Below are positions 23,814 through 34,043 of a stretch of DNA of 64,000 bases, one piece after another (the first letter of the stretch is position 1; every line of letters starts with the position of its first letter). The position numbers and the translations under genes are program-made. Below the pieces are notes generated by a model. That model had not been told where the DNA came from, ran no database searches, and was given only the letters and a program-made list of their open reading frames with translations. The stretch is from positions 54,492,982 to 54,556,981 of the forward strand of contig OU343160.1 of the NCBI GenBank assembly GCA_910595825.1. The letters are read 5' to 3'. This stretch comes from Philhelius pedissequus (taxonomy: Eukaryota > Arthropoda > Insecta > Diptera > Syrphidae).

Positions 23814-24478
23814 ATGGACAAATATTCGATAAACCAACGTGCTTTAATCGTTAAAATTTTTTATCAAAATCAATCATCGATTACTGTGACGATGAGAAAG
23901 TCACGTGAAATTTATGGGAGAAACAACGTGCCAACAAAACGCACTATTTATAGCGTAGTGAATGATTCCGAAGAAAGAGTGTCTGTAGGGGATAGGCCCA
24001 AGCGTGGAGCATAACGCACTGCAAGATTAGATCGGCTGAAAACATTACTGCTGCTCAAGGAAGTGTTCAAAACAATCAATCAACCTCTATTGGCCGCCGT
24101 ACTCTGGATCTTGGTCTTCAAAGAACTACTTTGGCCACAATTTTGCACAAGGATTTGCATTTGTTTCCATTTAAGATTCAGTTGACACAAGAGCTTCTTC
24201 CACAAGACCATTTACGCCGCCGTACATATGCCAATAGGATTTTACAGCTATAGCCCATGACAACCCCGATTTTCATGAAAAAATCATAATGAGTGACGAG
24301 GCACATTTTCATTTGAATGAATATGTGAATATACAGAATAGTCGATTCTGGGCAATGGAAAACCCTCACATTATTTATCAGTCACATCCATTAAAAGTTA
24401 CAGTCTGGTGCGCAATTTGGTCAGAAGAAATCATTGGACCTTACTTCTTTGGAAATGAAAACGGCTCGCATTTGTAAG
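23814..24478 (+). pseudogene. Truncated mariner-like (DD41D-type) transposase
   Basis: The N-terminal frame begins at 23814 with MDKYSINQRALIVKIFYQNQ, a helix-turn-helix start typical of this mariner-related group, and runs to about 24012. After a frameshift the next frame has LGLQRTTLATILHKDLHLFP (about 24110-24170), followed by a KIQLTQELLPQDH stretch. After another frameshift it has MSDEAHFHLNEYVN (24289 onward, first catalytic Asp), NPHIIYQSHP, KVTVWCAIWSEEIIGPYFFG. It stops at GNENGSHL (24476), so the second and third catalytic residues are missing. A TIR-like GGACACCCTG followed by TA lies at 24620-24631, matching the right end of the better-preserved relative at 34044-35331. I could not find the 5' TIR. 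Confidence 0.75.
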
Positions 24479-24631
24479 ACTAACAGAGGCGGACAATTTT
24501 CCTGATATTGTATTCCATATATAATTGCCGACATTAAATAAAACATTTATGAATATAAGATCCATTCTCTTTCATTTAATCAAAAATTATAAATAAACAA
24601 AAAAAAGTACCTTCCCGACGGACACCCTGTA

Positions 24632-25590
24632 CAAAACATTAATCCATACATTTTTTGATAATTTTTTCTCATATTCAATATAAATACCAGTTTTAGGGTT
24701 TCAGCCACTGAAAAGTATTAAGCCGAGCCGGTCGGCCATTCGGCCTAGCACATTATTTTATTTTGGTATAACTGTTTAAAAATTTACAGTGGCAATACTG
24801 ATTTGTACTGACTCTACAAAGCATTTGTAGGAAAGAGCATTTGCTTTACCAATCAGCAAAAAAAACAATTTGATGGAATTAAGACTCTGCTATGTTTACC
24901 AAAGTTTTAAAGTATAGTGTTTTTGTTAACTGTTGGATATTAATTGTGCACTTTGCCAAGCAACTTCCCAAGTAGCTTTTGATGTAGTAATTGTGAAAAT
25001 AATTTTTTTTAAATTTTTGTGGTATATCCAATAATTACAAAGAGGGGGAACTTAAGCTGGCTCCATTTAATTATTCTTCGAGAAGCCATTACATTAGCAG
25101 GGTTTCCCTGCAGTTGGCAAACTACTTGTGAGAGGATGTGAACACCATAATCTATAGTTTAAGTTTTATCTATCTATAAGCATGATCCCATGCGACACTA
25201 GACGACTCATGTACAAATATAAGTACATACCTATATTATTATTCACTAGTAGCTTGTTTGTTTATTTCTGCTTGTTGATTTTTTATAACTTACGTTTATT
25301 TGATGCATTGATCTGGGCGTATAGCTCGTTATACGGCATAAGATGTTGAAGGTATTTTCTTCAAACTTAGTAGGCTTAAGGGTCTTAAATATTTTCCTAC
25401 AGCTGAATTATTTAAAATGTTTGTTGAGATCAAAACAAAAAGGAAGCCAAAAATTAAAATTTGTTTTATTTGATAATAAAATTGTTTAAATTTACTCTTA
25501 CATATGATATTTGTATATTTGACCCCTTCATATTAACGCAAGAAGCTTTTTGTAAAGTATTTTTAGAAGACACAATCCCTTCTTTCCTGT
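24632..25590. other. Unassigned stretch
   Basis: AT-rich sequence with no recognisable feature. Confidence 0.35.
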
Positions 25591-26205
25591 TTACCAGGGT
25601 GAACCTTTTCTATTAGCCTGCAGTGTAAACTTTAGAACGTACCACTCGGTCGAACATTTTATTTCATTAAAAATTTTTTTATTAACTGGAGTTTTTTTTA
25701 AGAGTTTGAGACATTTAAATAATAATACAAGACAGAAATATTGTTGGAATGATTTTCTCATTATTTTAACATGAATGGTAGGTGATTTCATGACATTTAT
25801 TTTTTTTAATATGGTTTCCGGCAAATGTCCGCCGAGGCTGCGAGTTACATAGTCCATTCCATCAGTCCAATTTTTGACTACTTTTCCAAAAAATCTCGCC
25901 GTATGGTCAATGGTGATATTAACTTCCAATACTTCATAAGTTAGTGGTTTGTCGACATAAGCTAATGGCTTAACGTAGCCCCATAAAAAAGTATAGTCGA
26001 TTTTTGGGAACAAAAAATTAATTCAATATGGGTCGATAGCGCTCGCCAATCACCGTAACGGCAGCTCCTTCCTCACATTGTAAGAAATAAGAACCGATGA
26101 TGCCTCCAGCGTGTAAGCCGCAGTCAACAGTCAATTTTATTGGATGTATTGGTGATTCGTTAATGGCTTGACTAATTTTGCTTATTGATGAATCCATTTA
26201 ACCAG
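25590..26205 (-). pseudogene. Internally deleted mariner-like (DD41D-type) transposase remnant
   Basis: Read on the minus strand from about 26205, a frame gives FWLNGFINKQN (just after the first catalytic Asp region), then INESPIHPIKLTV, GLHAGGIIGSYFL and EGAAVTVIGERYRPI (to about 26025). It then jumps to DYTFLWGYVKPLAYVDKP (25990-25930) and the C-terminal LEVNI, NWTDGMDYVTRSLGGHLPE. In relatives, about 70 residues with the WFQQDGA block lie between, so these are deleted. TTCACCCTG at 25597-25605 (minus strand), followed closely by TA, resembles the family terminus. This remnant is a third, separately decayed copy of the group found at 23.8 and 34.0 kb. Confidence 0.75.
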
Positions 26206-26690
26206 AAATGACTTCACCCCTATAAAGTAAAAATAAGACTTTAAGCCCTTAAGCTTAAAACATTAAAAAACAAAATTTCTACTTTTGCACTCTTTAGACA
26301 ATCTATGAAGCATACAAAAGATGGCTTAGATGAAAACGAACTTATATGAAATCTTACTTTGACATTTATAAATGTTGACTTTTTTATGTGTGTTCATGTT
26401 CAGTTGAATATTCAGATTGTTTAAAATTGATTTGAAATATTAATAAATTGGTAATTTAAGATCTTACACCAATATCCTTTCAGGGCAATTTGTTTAAGCA
26501 ATATGAACACAAATTGTTGATTTCACTTAAAGTAAAATCGAACAATTTAAGCTACATTTTATGTAAAATACAGACAAATTAAAGCAGTAAAACTTCACTT
26601 CTGATACAGTCTTTTATTAATTCTCAAAAGCTTAAACAAAAAAAGAATACCCTAATAACTGTATGAGGGAAGACACAGGTAAAATTATCT
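26205..26690. other. Unassigned AT-rich stretch
   Basis: Nothing could be supported. Confidence 0.35.
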
Positions 26691-26775
26691 TCTGTCTTTC
26701 TATTCTTTCTAACTATTACCGTGTAATTCAGATTGCATTTGAATGACCTAAGGTCTTACAGGGATATATTTAAAA
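26690..26775 (+). mobile_element. SINE type 1, 3' fragment
   Basis: TTTCTATTCTTTCTAACTA, CAGATTGCATTTGAATGACC and TAAGGTCTTACAGG follow the order of the type 1 SINE 3' half (compare 20510-20570 inverted and 63690-63740 inverted). It ends directly at the Helitron CTAG terminus at 26776. Confidence 0.65.
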
Positions 26776-28335
26776 CTAGCCTACCCGGCGAACTTCGTTC
26801 CGCCTAAATTCATTTATGTCAAGAAAATAATAACTCCCAGACAATGCAGTTTCATGTCATGCGGTCAATTAAAATTATTTATTCTAAAGTTTTATTAAAT
26901 ACCATAAAAATAACTAAATTAACAATGTCTCTGTTTTTCAATCACATCAAATATCAAAATGATTGGCGTGTTGGCCGGCCTTACACTCTTTTACTGAGGT
27001 GCTTTATGGTACACAACATTTTTAGTTTTATTTTCGGGTGTGTACACGTTCAATGCGGTAGGTTTGCCGATATGTGAGCACGCCACATATAATTGATCAT
27101 GTGAGGAACATAGGAATTCGAGATTGATGCCACAAACATCCAGCAATTCTCCCTGAGACTTATTGATTGTCATAGCAAAAGCGAGACGCACCGGAAATTG
27201 AAGACTCTTAAGCACGAATGGCAAATCGTTCAGAATAAACGGAATCCGTGGAATGGGAACATCTTCGCTTTGAATTTTCCACGCAAAATCGTGGCTTGAA
27301 TTAGATTAGATTTGATGTTTTTCACAATCAAACGCGTTCAGTTATAAAAGTTTTGGTATATTGAGGTTGCGCAGCAAAATTATAACTGAGCCGACTTTCA
27401 ATTTTAAATTGTGTGGCGGAAAGCCCGGAACATCCAAGGAATTCATCCATCACGGAGTCCACGAATATTAATAAATGTAACTCACCGGCGATTTGATTTT
27501 GAATGACAAAATTCAAATGATCGACATCCTTGTTTTTTGCAGCCAAAATCTCTCATGAACTCAGCCAATCATGGTTAACATAATTTTGAGCAATAATCAA
27601 AAATTCGGCGGAAATTCAAGCAGGCTGGTGACTAAGTCCACTGGTATCACTCCATTGTCGATCGCCAATAATTGCCTGGAGAACTCTGCAGCGAACTGGT
27701 CATTTCGTAAGTCGACTCGCATATCTACTCGTATTTTTGTTTTCAATTGCAATTTCTTCACGTATTGCCATAAGGCCGATGATTTCAGGCAAGCGTTCAA
27801 TTCATCTGCCGGAGTTGATCTTGCAATGACAGGCAGAGCATGCCGCAAACCGAAACGTCGTTTATCATTTCGCAAGTTTTTCAACGTACGATTTAAGGAT
27901 TCCAATACACGTTTGTGAACCGTTGTGCACTCGTCCCAGATGATAATCTTACTTTGCTGCAAAATGTGAAATCAGGAATGTATAAGAATGTATAAGAAAA
28001 TGACAACATCTCCGTTATCGACTGCCTACATTAATTGATGGTGCAATATCTTTTGTTCTTGATTCAACATTGGCACATTTGTTCAAACTGCGTGCCTCAA
28101 TGCGACTCGATCGAAATCCTTTTCTCGCTCTATTTCTCGATTAAATGCGTTATGCATTGGCCGATTTGGTGGTGGCATTCTCTTCATTTCTTCGATCAAA
28201 ATCACAGCTTCGTTGCGCATTTCATCTGACATTTCTATTTCATTATCATTAGTGAGCCACAATGCCAATTCGATACAAAATATCGTCGTTTGTTCCACAA
28301 ATCTTAAGGATTCGATGGAAGACATGTTGAAATTA
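26776..28335 (-). mobile_element. Decayed Helitron, helicase portion and 3' end
   Basis: Minus-strand frames give, in order, an N-terminal helicase lead-in (EMSDEMRNEAVILIEEMKRM, PPPNRPMHNAFNRE, 28325-28083) and NVPMLNQEQKILHHQLM. Next comes the Walker B box KIIIWDECTTVHKR (about 27950), then ALPVIARSTPADELNACLKS, RSRLSYN-type filler, LQFPVRLAFAMTINKSQGE (motif V/VI region, about 27200-27150), CGINLEF and DQLYVACSHIGKPTALNVY (to 27030). This is the Pif1-like helicase of Rep/Hel proteins. The Walker A segment (GGTGKT) is missing between 28080 and 27962, and the Rep nuclease HUH region is absent. The non-coding 3' end finishes with CGAAGTTCGCCGGGTAGG then CTAG followed by T at 26776, as expected for a Helitron 3' terminus. 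Confidence 0.85.
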
Positions 28336-28770
28336 TGATTGTGAAGATTGTCCGAAGTTGATTGGCAGGCGCGGTGATATTGGCATCTGCCATTGTCAAA
28401 TTCAATAAATCAGTAAATGGCCAAATGAAAATGTTCTGCAATCACAATCCACAACACATTGAAATGAAAACTTTCCAAATAGCTTTGGTTTCGTCTAACT
28501 CACAAAAATCATTAAAATTTCCACTGATTCGCAAATTACCCAAATCCAATTGCACCGTAACGAAAACAAAAGCGGTTTTTTCTCACTTTTCACAATTTTT
28601 TCAATAGCGAAGTTGTATAAATAAAATTGATTAAAATCACAATAAATCGCACTTGATAAACATACAAATACTTTGAGCGCAATGAAAATTTAAAAAAAAA
28701 ATAATTACATTTAATTTTTCTTGACCACACGCAATTGCAAATACAATTCAATTTGAATGACGAAACGAAA
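28335..28770. other. Unassigned AT-rich stretch next to the Helitron
   Basis: It may be Helitron-internal sequence, but there is no motif to support this. A frame at 28362-28607 has no domain I recognise. Confidence 0.3.
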
Positions 28771-29285
28771 AGGACACCTCATATTCCTTCCTTAGGCCAA
28801 CCCGAATCCATCAATTCCAAAATCTTGAAAATCAAACGATGTTCCAGGATTACCAATTTTCCTGAAAATTTTCAGGAATTTTCGTCCAGTGTCCTATATG
28901 CCCTTTCTAGATTCAATACTAATTTATCAAGTCCTAAATCATGAACATCAAAGTAACTGTTATCGAGTTATGAACTAAAAATATTATGATTCGGGATTTC
29001 AATTTTTTCTGGAAATTTTTCGAAATTTTCCTCCAGTATCTTATCTTATGACATTTCTTAGGCAAATACGAATTTATGAAAATCGAAGTAACCGTTCTCG
29101 AGATATGCCATAAAAAGTCGATGACCCTGATTTTAAATTTTCCTGTAATTTTTTCGGGATTTTCCTTCAAAGCCCTATGTCCTTCCTTGTGTCAATACGT
29201 ATTTATATATTTATATATTTATATAATTATAAAAATCGAACCACTCGTTCTCGGGTTATGCACGCAAATACGGACGACATTTCGT
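28770..29285 (+). repeat. Degenerate tandem array, unit about 120-190 bp
   Basis: Four diverged units each contain, in order, a TTTTCC-GAATTTTC stretch, a TCC-GTGTCC/AGCCC-TATGTCCTT line, AATACGAATTTAT and a GAAAATCGAAGTAACCGTTCTCGAG-type line (28890-28965, 29040-29105, 29155-29255). The repeat sits between the two Helitron 3' ends. Arrays of this sort could be part of a Helitron 5' region, which is an inference. Confidence 0.55.
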
Positions 29286-29300
29286 TTTTATATATATAAA

Positions 29301-29690
29301 CTAGCAGACCCTGCGAACTTCGTCTCGCCCCAATTTAACGCCTTCATATAAACCCTAGACATACTATATAATAAATCACAGATAGTACAAATTGCAATGT
29401 GATTTATTTGAATGGAATAAAAATCTGTAGAGACTGATATGATAATAAATGTTTTTTTACTTGTTTCCGGCGCAAAAACAAACAACGAAAACGGTTTGCC
29501 AATATGCGAACAGGTAACGTACAGCTGACCGTGTGAAAAACAGCGGAATTCGATATTTACTCCACAGACTTACAACGATTGGCCCTGCGATTTACTGATT
29601 GTCATCGCAAAAGCCAATCCGACGTGGAACTGAATCCACTTGAATTGGAATTTAAGGCCAGTTGGAATAATCTGAATTCGTGGGATAATG
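29301..29690 (-). mobile_element. Second Helitron 3' end with helicase C-terminus
   Basis: Minus-strand frames carry QLYVTCSHIGKPFSLFVFAPE (about 29540-29475) and the upstream IEFRCFSHG, i.e. the last conserved block of the Helitron helicase. The end sequence at 29301-29330 (CTAG preceded on the plus strand by A, then the AGACCCTGCGAACTTCGT complement of the 3' hairpin region) matches that at 26776. In between lies an insertion-like AT-rich segment (about 29330-29450). It is on the same strand as the larger copy, so these are two Helitron remnants in tandem. Confidence 0.75.
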
Positions 29691-30165
29691 ACTTTCTGTC
29701 CTTTTAATTTGTCCTATATTATCAATTGTGGCATTGATCGCAGAACAGCATCATTTATTATAAATCTCATAAACATCTCCGCCCAAAACGTCTTCTATCA
29801 CAATGAATTTCAATTAACTGAAATTTTCCAAGCTTCAAAACGAATTTTCTACTTTAAAGCGTTCAAAAAATCAATGGAATATTATAGACAGTTCGAGAAA
29901 CGTCAGCGAAAATCAGAGGAAATTCATGGCTTTTAGCCATCGAACAGCAACAAAAGTCTTATATGAACTCTTCAAACATGTCCTAAGATCTTTTGAAAAT
30001 TTCATTCAAATCGATCCAGACGATACAAAATTGTTCTTTGTGTTAAGAAGAGATAAGAAGATACACTAAATAAAATTAATGAATTGGGAGCCCTGATTGT
30101 CTCACCAACGACGCAGATACTCGTACATAATTATTGTTTTCTTGTTTCTCTTTTTTTGTATATGA
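29690..30165. other. Unassigned stretch
   Basis: A plus-strand frame at 29688-29936 has no domain I recognise. A TTTCATTCAAATCGATCCAGAC line near 30000 resembles untranslated filler common near Helitron remnants, but this is not firm. Confidence 0.3.
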
Positions 30166-30780
30166 AATATAAAATAAAATGCACGACTGGATCGCACGTG
30201 CTTGCCCTAATGTTCGATCACATCGCATGTAAAAGATTTCTATTAAGAATTTATGTATATTTTTAGAGTCGTTTTTTTTTAATTTTTTATTTGCAAAATT
30301 TCTTTAATTTTTTGTTCTAAAAAATTGGTGTGGGAAATTTAAATATTTACTAATATAAGCTTAATACGAAATTTCAAAAAAAAAAAATCATCAACACGTC
30401 TTCGAAATATTGAATTTTCAAAATAAAAATTATTATTTTTTTTTTCAAAAATTCAAAACAAATATTTTTCGGCAATTTTCTATGCAGTATTATTTACAAT
30501 TTGAAGGACCCCTATATAAACATTTTGATATAAATCCGTCTAGCCGTTTATGATAAAGTCGAAAACCAAAAAAAAAAAAATGTCGTTATCGTTAATAACA
30601 TGATATGTAAACAAAATGTAGACCAAAATATAGACTATACCTAAAATAGTGCACACAATTTTTTTTTGTCAAAATCGTTAAGCCGTTTTCGAAATAATCA
30701 AATTAGTTGAAAAATTTTTTATGGTACTCGTAAGTACTGTTATTCTTAAGTATTAAGTATTATAAACTAACCTATCTTAG
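30165..30780 (+). repeat. Family A copy, 5' two-thirds
   Basis: It opens with AAAATGCACGACTGGATCGC and GTTCGATCACATCGCATG (30175-30230). It then has the A/T core, ATCCGTCTAGCCGTTTATGA (30533), GTTATCGTTAATAACATG and CAAAATCGTTAAGCCG (30672). The 3' module with the TCTGTCTGT tract is missing. Confidence 0.6.
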
Positions 30781-32026
30781 GAACACCAGCAAAGTAAACA
30801 TTTCAAAAAAAAAACATGAAAATCTGTGAGATAGTTTCGGAGTTCATTCAACACGTGACACGAGATTTATATATAATAGATATAGGTATATATATATTAT
30901 TAGTGTATCGCTTTTGTATTTGTACATTAAATGAGTGTGCCCTCCCCTAATCTAAGTCCTGCGTACGCCCTTGCTTGGGGATAAAAAAACAATAGTACCA
31001 ACTCTTAATCAATCATCATAAGTTCCAAGTTTAAAATTGCTACCTTATCTAAGAAGAGTTTTTAAATCATCTAACCTTATTGCCAGTTGGAGAAGTTGCA
31101 GTTCCAAAGTTAATATGGAAAAAGAAAACTTTATCCACTGCTTCTTTGGAAATGAAAACAACTAGCTATGTCTACATAGCTATTCAACTTTTTGTTTTTT
31201 TTTTTTAAGTTTTTATCGCATCCCCCACTGAAAAAGGTAATAATACAAAAAAAAAAGCATAAAAAAATGCAAACCCGAGAAAGTTATTTCATTATACCAA
31301 AGCCGAAGCCAAAACGAATACAAGTTATACAAAACATCGACAGCACTAAGAAAACTTCTTTGCTTGACAATATTTACCTTTCCATTCAAAGGATAAATTT
31401 TCTATTTAAACGAGATAAGCTCGACGAGCTGTGTAGTTAGTCAAAAGATGGTTAATTTTACAGCTTGTTGTGGTTAGAACTGTCACTTCCTTTTTTTTCA
31501 TTAAATTAAAACTTGTAGATACAACTTTCAAATATATGCATGTATACAAGAAGTCGCTCTGTTGCACTAAGTAAAGATAATCAGCTTCAATTTAGTAAAT
31601 GTAATGTTTTGGCTTGTTTGCAGAATGAAGCAAAATTCTCATATATATACCTAGATATAGAGAATTAACAGCAATTAAGATAACAGAGTAAAGAGACTTT
31701 TTACCTACAAAGTTATATGGAATATTTTATTCCCAAGAGCACTTAATTATTTTTAGCTGAACATCTGTCATTTCAATTTTAAGCTAAACTGTCACTTAAA
31801 TTAGGTAATCATAAATTCAAGAAATTATTTCTTTTTCCATGAAGGGAATTTAGTAAGAGTTATCTATCGATGCATTTAGATATTCACCACAACTTGTGAT
31901 CTACCGAATCTACCAATGTTGACTTTGATGGTTTTCTTGAAAACGTAGTGATATTAAATGTTAACTTTGATCTCTTCTGATTTCTTGCTCTCGATTGCAT
32001 AAAAATACAATGTATATTTTTATATA
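30780..32026. other. Unassigned AT-rich stretch
   Basis: No gene could be supported. A 19-bp stretch at about 31140-31160 equals part of the mariner-like remnant at 24447-24466 (CTTCTTTGGAAATGAAAAC) and may be a tiny relic. Confidence 0.35.
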
Positions 32027-32260
32027 CAACATGGAGAAAAGTATTGGCACAGCTATGAATTTTAAAACTAAATTACTTTTAAGAGAAAATTAATAGATGT
32101 TATTTTTAAATTCATTTTAAATAATTTGTATTTATAAATTTTCTAATAAATTTTATAAAAAAAATGCAACTTTTCATCATTTTCAGTACAGACATCTAAA
32201 TGATTTATAAAAAGTCCATTTTTGCACGGAAAAAAGTATTGGCACACCCGATATTGCTCA
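32027..32260 (+). repeat. Left IR/DR of the Tc1-type element
   Basis: The outer repeat (32033-32051, GGAGAAAAGTATTGGCACA) and inner repeat (32228-32248, GGAAAAAAGTATTGGCACAC) are in the same orientation and separated by about 195 bp. In IR/DR elements these are the transposase binding sites. Confidence 0.9.
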
Positions 32261-32432
32261 CTAAAAATGTACCGTTTTAAGCACTTTCCATTTATTTTTA
32301 TTATCGTAGACGCTTATTTAATAAAAGTCGTTGTCAAGTAAAGTTTGTTATTCTTGAAAATAATAAAAATTGAGAAATTTTAGTGCTTTTGTTAAGTTTT
32401 TTTTTATAATCTTAATTAATAATTGTTAAAAA

Positions 32433-33461
32433 ATGTCAAGGAAGGGTAAGGAAACTACCAATAGTGAAAGACAAATTGTTTTAGATCTGCACTCGAAAGG
32501 AAAATCCTTTTCTGAGATCGGGGATATTATCAAGAGAAGCCGTTATACTGTTCGCAGCATTGTAAATCGGTTTAAAGATGCAGACAGCTTGTTAAATAAC
32601 AAAAGAAGTGGAAGATCAAGGAAGTTAACAAGGAAAGAAGAAAGGTCTGTCGTTAATTCTATAAAAAAAAACCCGAAAGTGACGGCCTCTGAATTAGCGG
32701 CAGATATTTCCGAACAATTTGGAAAAACGATTTCGACGAAAACCGTCAGAAACATTATACATAATGCTGGTTACTTTTCCCGGACTCCAAGGCCAAAACC
32801 GTTTATAAGCAAAGTGAACAAAATAAAGCGTTTGGAATTCTCAAAAGCTTACATGAATAAGGAAACAGACTTTTGGGACAAAGTTATATTTTCCGACGAA
32901 AGCAAATTTAATATCTTTCGGAATGATGGTCGAGAATTGGTGTGGCGGAAACCAAACACTGCTCTTAACAAAGAAAATTTGCTTCCAACAGTCAAGCATG
33001 GTGGTGGTGGAGTCTTGGTATGGGGGTGTATGGCGGCATCGAGAGTAGGGGAGTTAGTTTTTATAGATGGCATTATGGATAAGATAGTATTTCTTAATAT
33101 ACTCAAGAATAATCTGAAGAAAAGTGCGGAGAAATTGGATCTTGCTGAGAGCTTCTATTTTCAACAAGACAATGATCCCAAACATACTGCGCATGTGGTC
33201 AAGGAATGGATCCTCTATAATACTCCTCATTCTCTCAAGACACCGCCACAGTCTCCAGACATGAATCCCATTGAACATCTTTGGGATGTTTTAGATAGAA
33301 GAATTAGAAAACACGCAATTACTAGCAAATCCCATTTAAAAACAGTGCTTTCTGATGAATGGTCTAAAATTGGTCCGGAAACAACGAAAAAACTCGTTTA
33401 TTCGATGCAGAATAGACTCAAAGAAGTCATTAAGAATAAGGGAATGCCAACTCGCTATTAA
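32433..33461 (+). CDS. Tc1-type DD34E transposase, intact, 342 residues
   Basis: A cut-and-paste transposase acting in the nucleus on the flanking IR/DR ends. Residues 1-60 form a paired-like first helix-turn-helix (RQIVLDLHSKGKSFSEIGDI). The RSGRSRKLT stretch (58-66) is the basic linker of the GRPR/AT-hook type. Residues 67-125 form a second HTH (VTASELAADISEQ, TISTKTVRNIIH). The catalytic RNase H-like domain has D155 in VIFSDESKFNIF, D246 in FQQDNDPKHTA and E281 in MNPIEHLWD, with exactly 34 residues between D246 and E281 (DD34E). A Gly-rich box, KHGGGGVLVWG, spans 189-198. Length is normal for the family (about 340). The ATG at 32433 is preceded by AAAA and is the first in frame. There is no stop, frameshift or missing catalytic residue. 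The AT-rich 400-bp leader carries the left DR. I assign it to the Tc1 group; the exact family (Bari, Minos, Paris or S-like) cannot be settled by eye. Confidence 0.95.
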   Translation: MSRKGKETTNSERQIVLDLHSKGKSFSEIGDIIKRSRYTVRSIVNRFKDADSLLNNKRSGRSRKLTRKEERSVVNSIKKNPKVTASELAADISEQFGKTISTKTVRNIIHNAGYFSRTPRPKPFISKVNKIKRLEFSKAYMNKETDFWDKVIFSDESKFNIFRNDGRELVWRKPNTALNKENLLPTVKHGGGGVLVWGCMAASRVGELVFIDGIMDKIVFLNILKNNLKKSAEKLDLAESFYFQQDNDPKHTAHVVKEWILYNTPHSLKTPPQSPDMNPIEHLWDVLDRRIRKHAITSKSHLKTVLSDEWSKIGPETTKKLVYSMQNRLKEVIKNKGMPTRY

Positions 33462-33504
33462 TTTTTTTTCTTTATCAAATTAAATTCATTTTGCTTATAA
33501 TTTC

Positions 33505-33732
33505 TTAATTTGTGCCAATACATTTTTCCTTCAAAAAACTGTAGTTGAATTATGTTATCGTTATTTTTGTTTATTTTAAAAATATAATTGTTATTTTTGT
33601 TATCACATACTTTATGAAATTAATTAAAATAAATTATTATAAAAGAATTTTTAAAAAAACATGGTTACTTTTTACTAAAAAATAATTTCCTTTATAAAAA
33701 CACAGGTGTGCCAATACTTTTTTCCATGGCAG
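33505..33732 (-). repeat. Right IR/DR of the Tc1-type element
   Basis: TGTGCCAATAC occurs at 33511-33521 (inner) and 33707-33717 (outer), 196 bp apart and inverted relative to the left end. The outer copy runs into TTTTTTCCATGGCAG just before the TA. Confidence 0.9.
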
Positions 33733-34043
33733 TAGGTGATATTTCGAAGTGCACGCCAAACTAGAGTTGATTATTAGCAATATTATTGTCAAACAGTGTC
33801 AAAAATGCAAAAATCGAAACATGTCATCCGAACTTTTTTAATTCACTGGCTTTCGAGTGCGACACAAAAATTGAATTCAGAAATGTCAAAAAGGGAAAAC
33901 AGTCAAAAATGTCAAAAGACAAACTTATCAGACGTTGATATCACATTTGACAACATTATGCGTTTTTTTATCTCCAAACAGTTCACTGAGCACTGAGCTG
34001 AGCCTCCTGAGCGAACCGAGTTAGTTCTGAATAGAGCATGATA
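33733..34043. other. Spacer between two transposons
   Basis: About 310 bp of mixed sequence between the Tc1-type and DD41D elements. Repeated TGTCAAAA words are present and there is no gene. Confidence 0.5.

Larger units (their letters stand above)
32027..33732 (+). mobile_element. Complete Tc1-type element with IR/DR termini, 1706 bp
   Basis: It is bounded by TA dinucleotides (32025-32026 and 33733-33734), the expected target duplication of the superfamily. The inverted ends are CAACATGGAGAAAAGTATTG (left) and the complement of AATACTTTTTTCCATGGCAG (right). The 11-bp core GTATTGGCACA occurs four times: outer left at 32041, inner left at 32236, and inverted at 33511 and 33707. That gives paired direct repeats about 195 bp apart at each end, i.e. 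the IR/DR arrangement of Minos, Bari, Paris and Sleeping Beauty type elements. The single gene between them is uninterrupted. Ends, spacing and ORF together suggest a recently active copy. Confidence 0.95.

Noticed and set aside
31139..31160. A further mariner-like copy
   Set aside because: Only 19 bp match the 24.4 kb remnant and no other part of the element can be found around it.
32543..33278. Minus-strand frames inside the Tc1 element
   Set aside because: They are antisense shadows of the intact transposase, without motifs.
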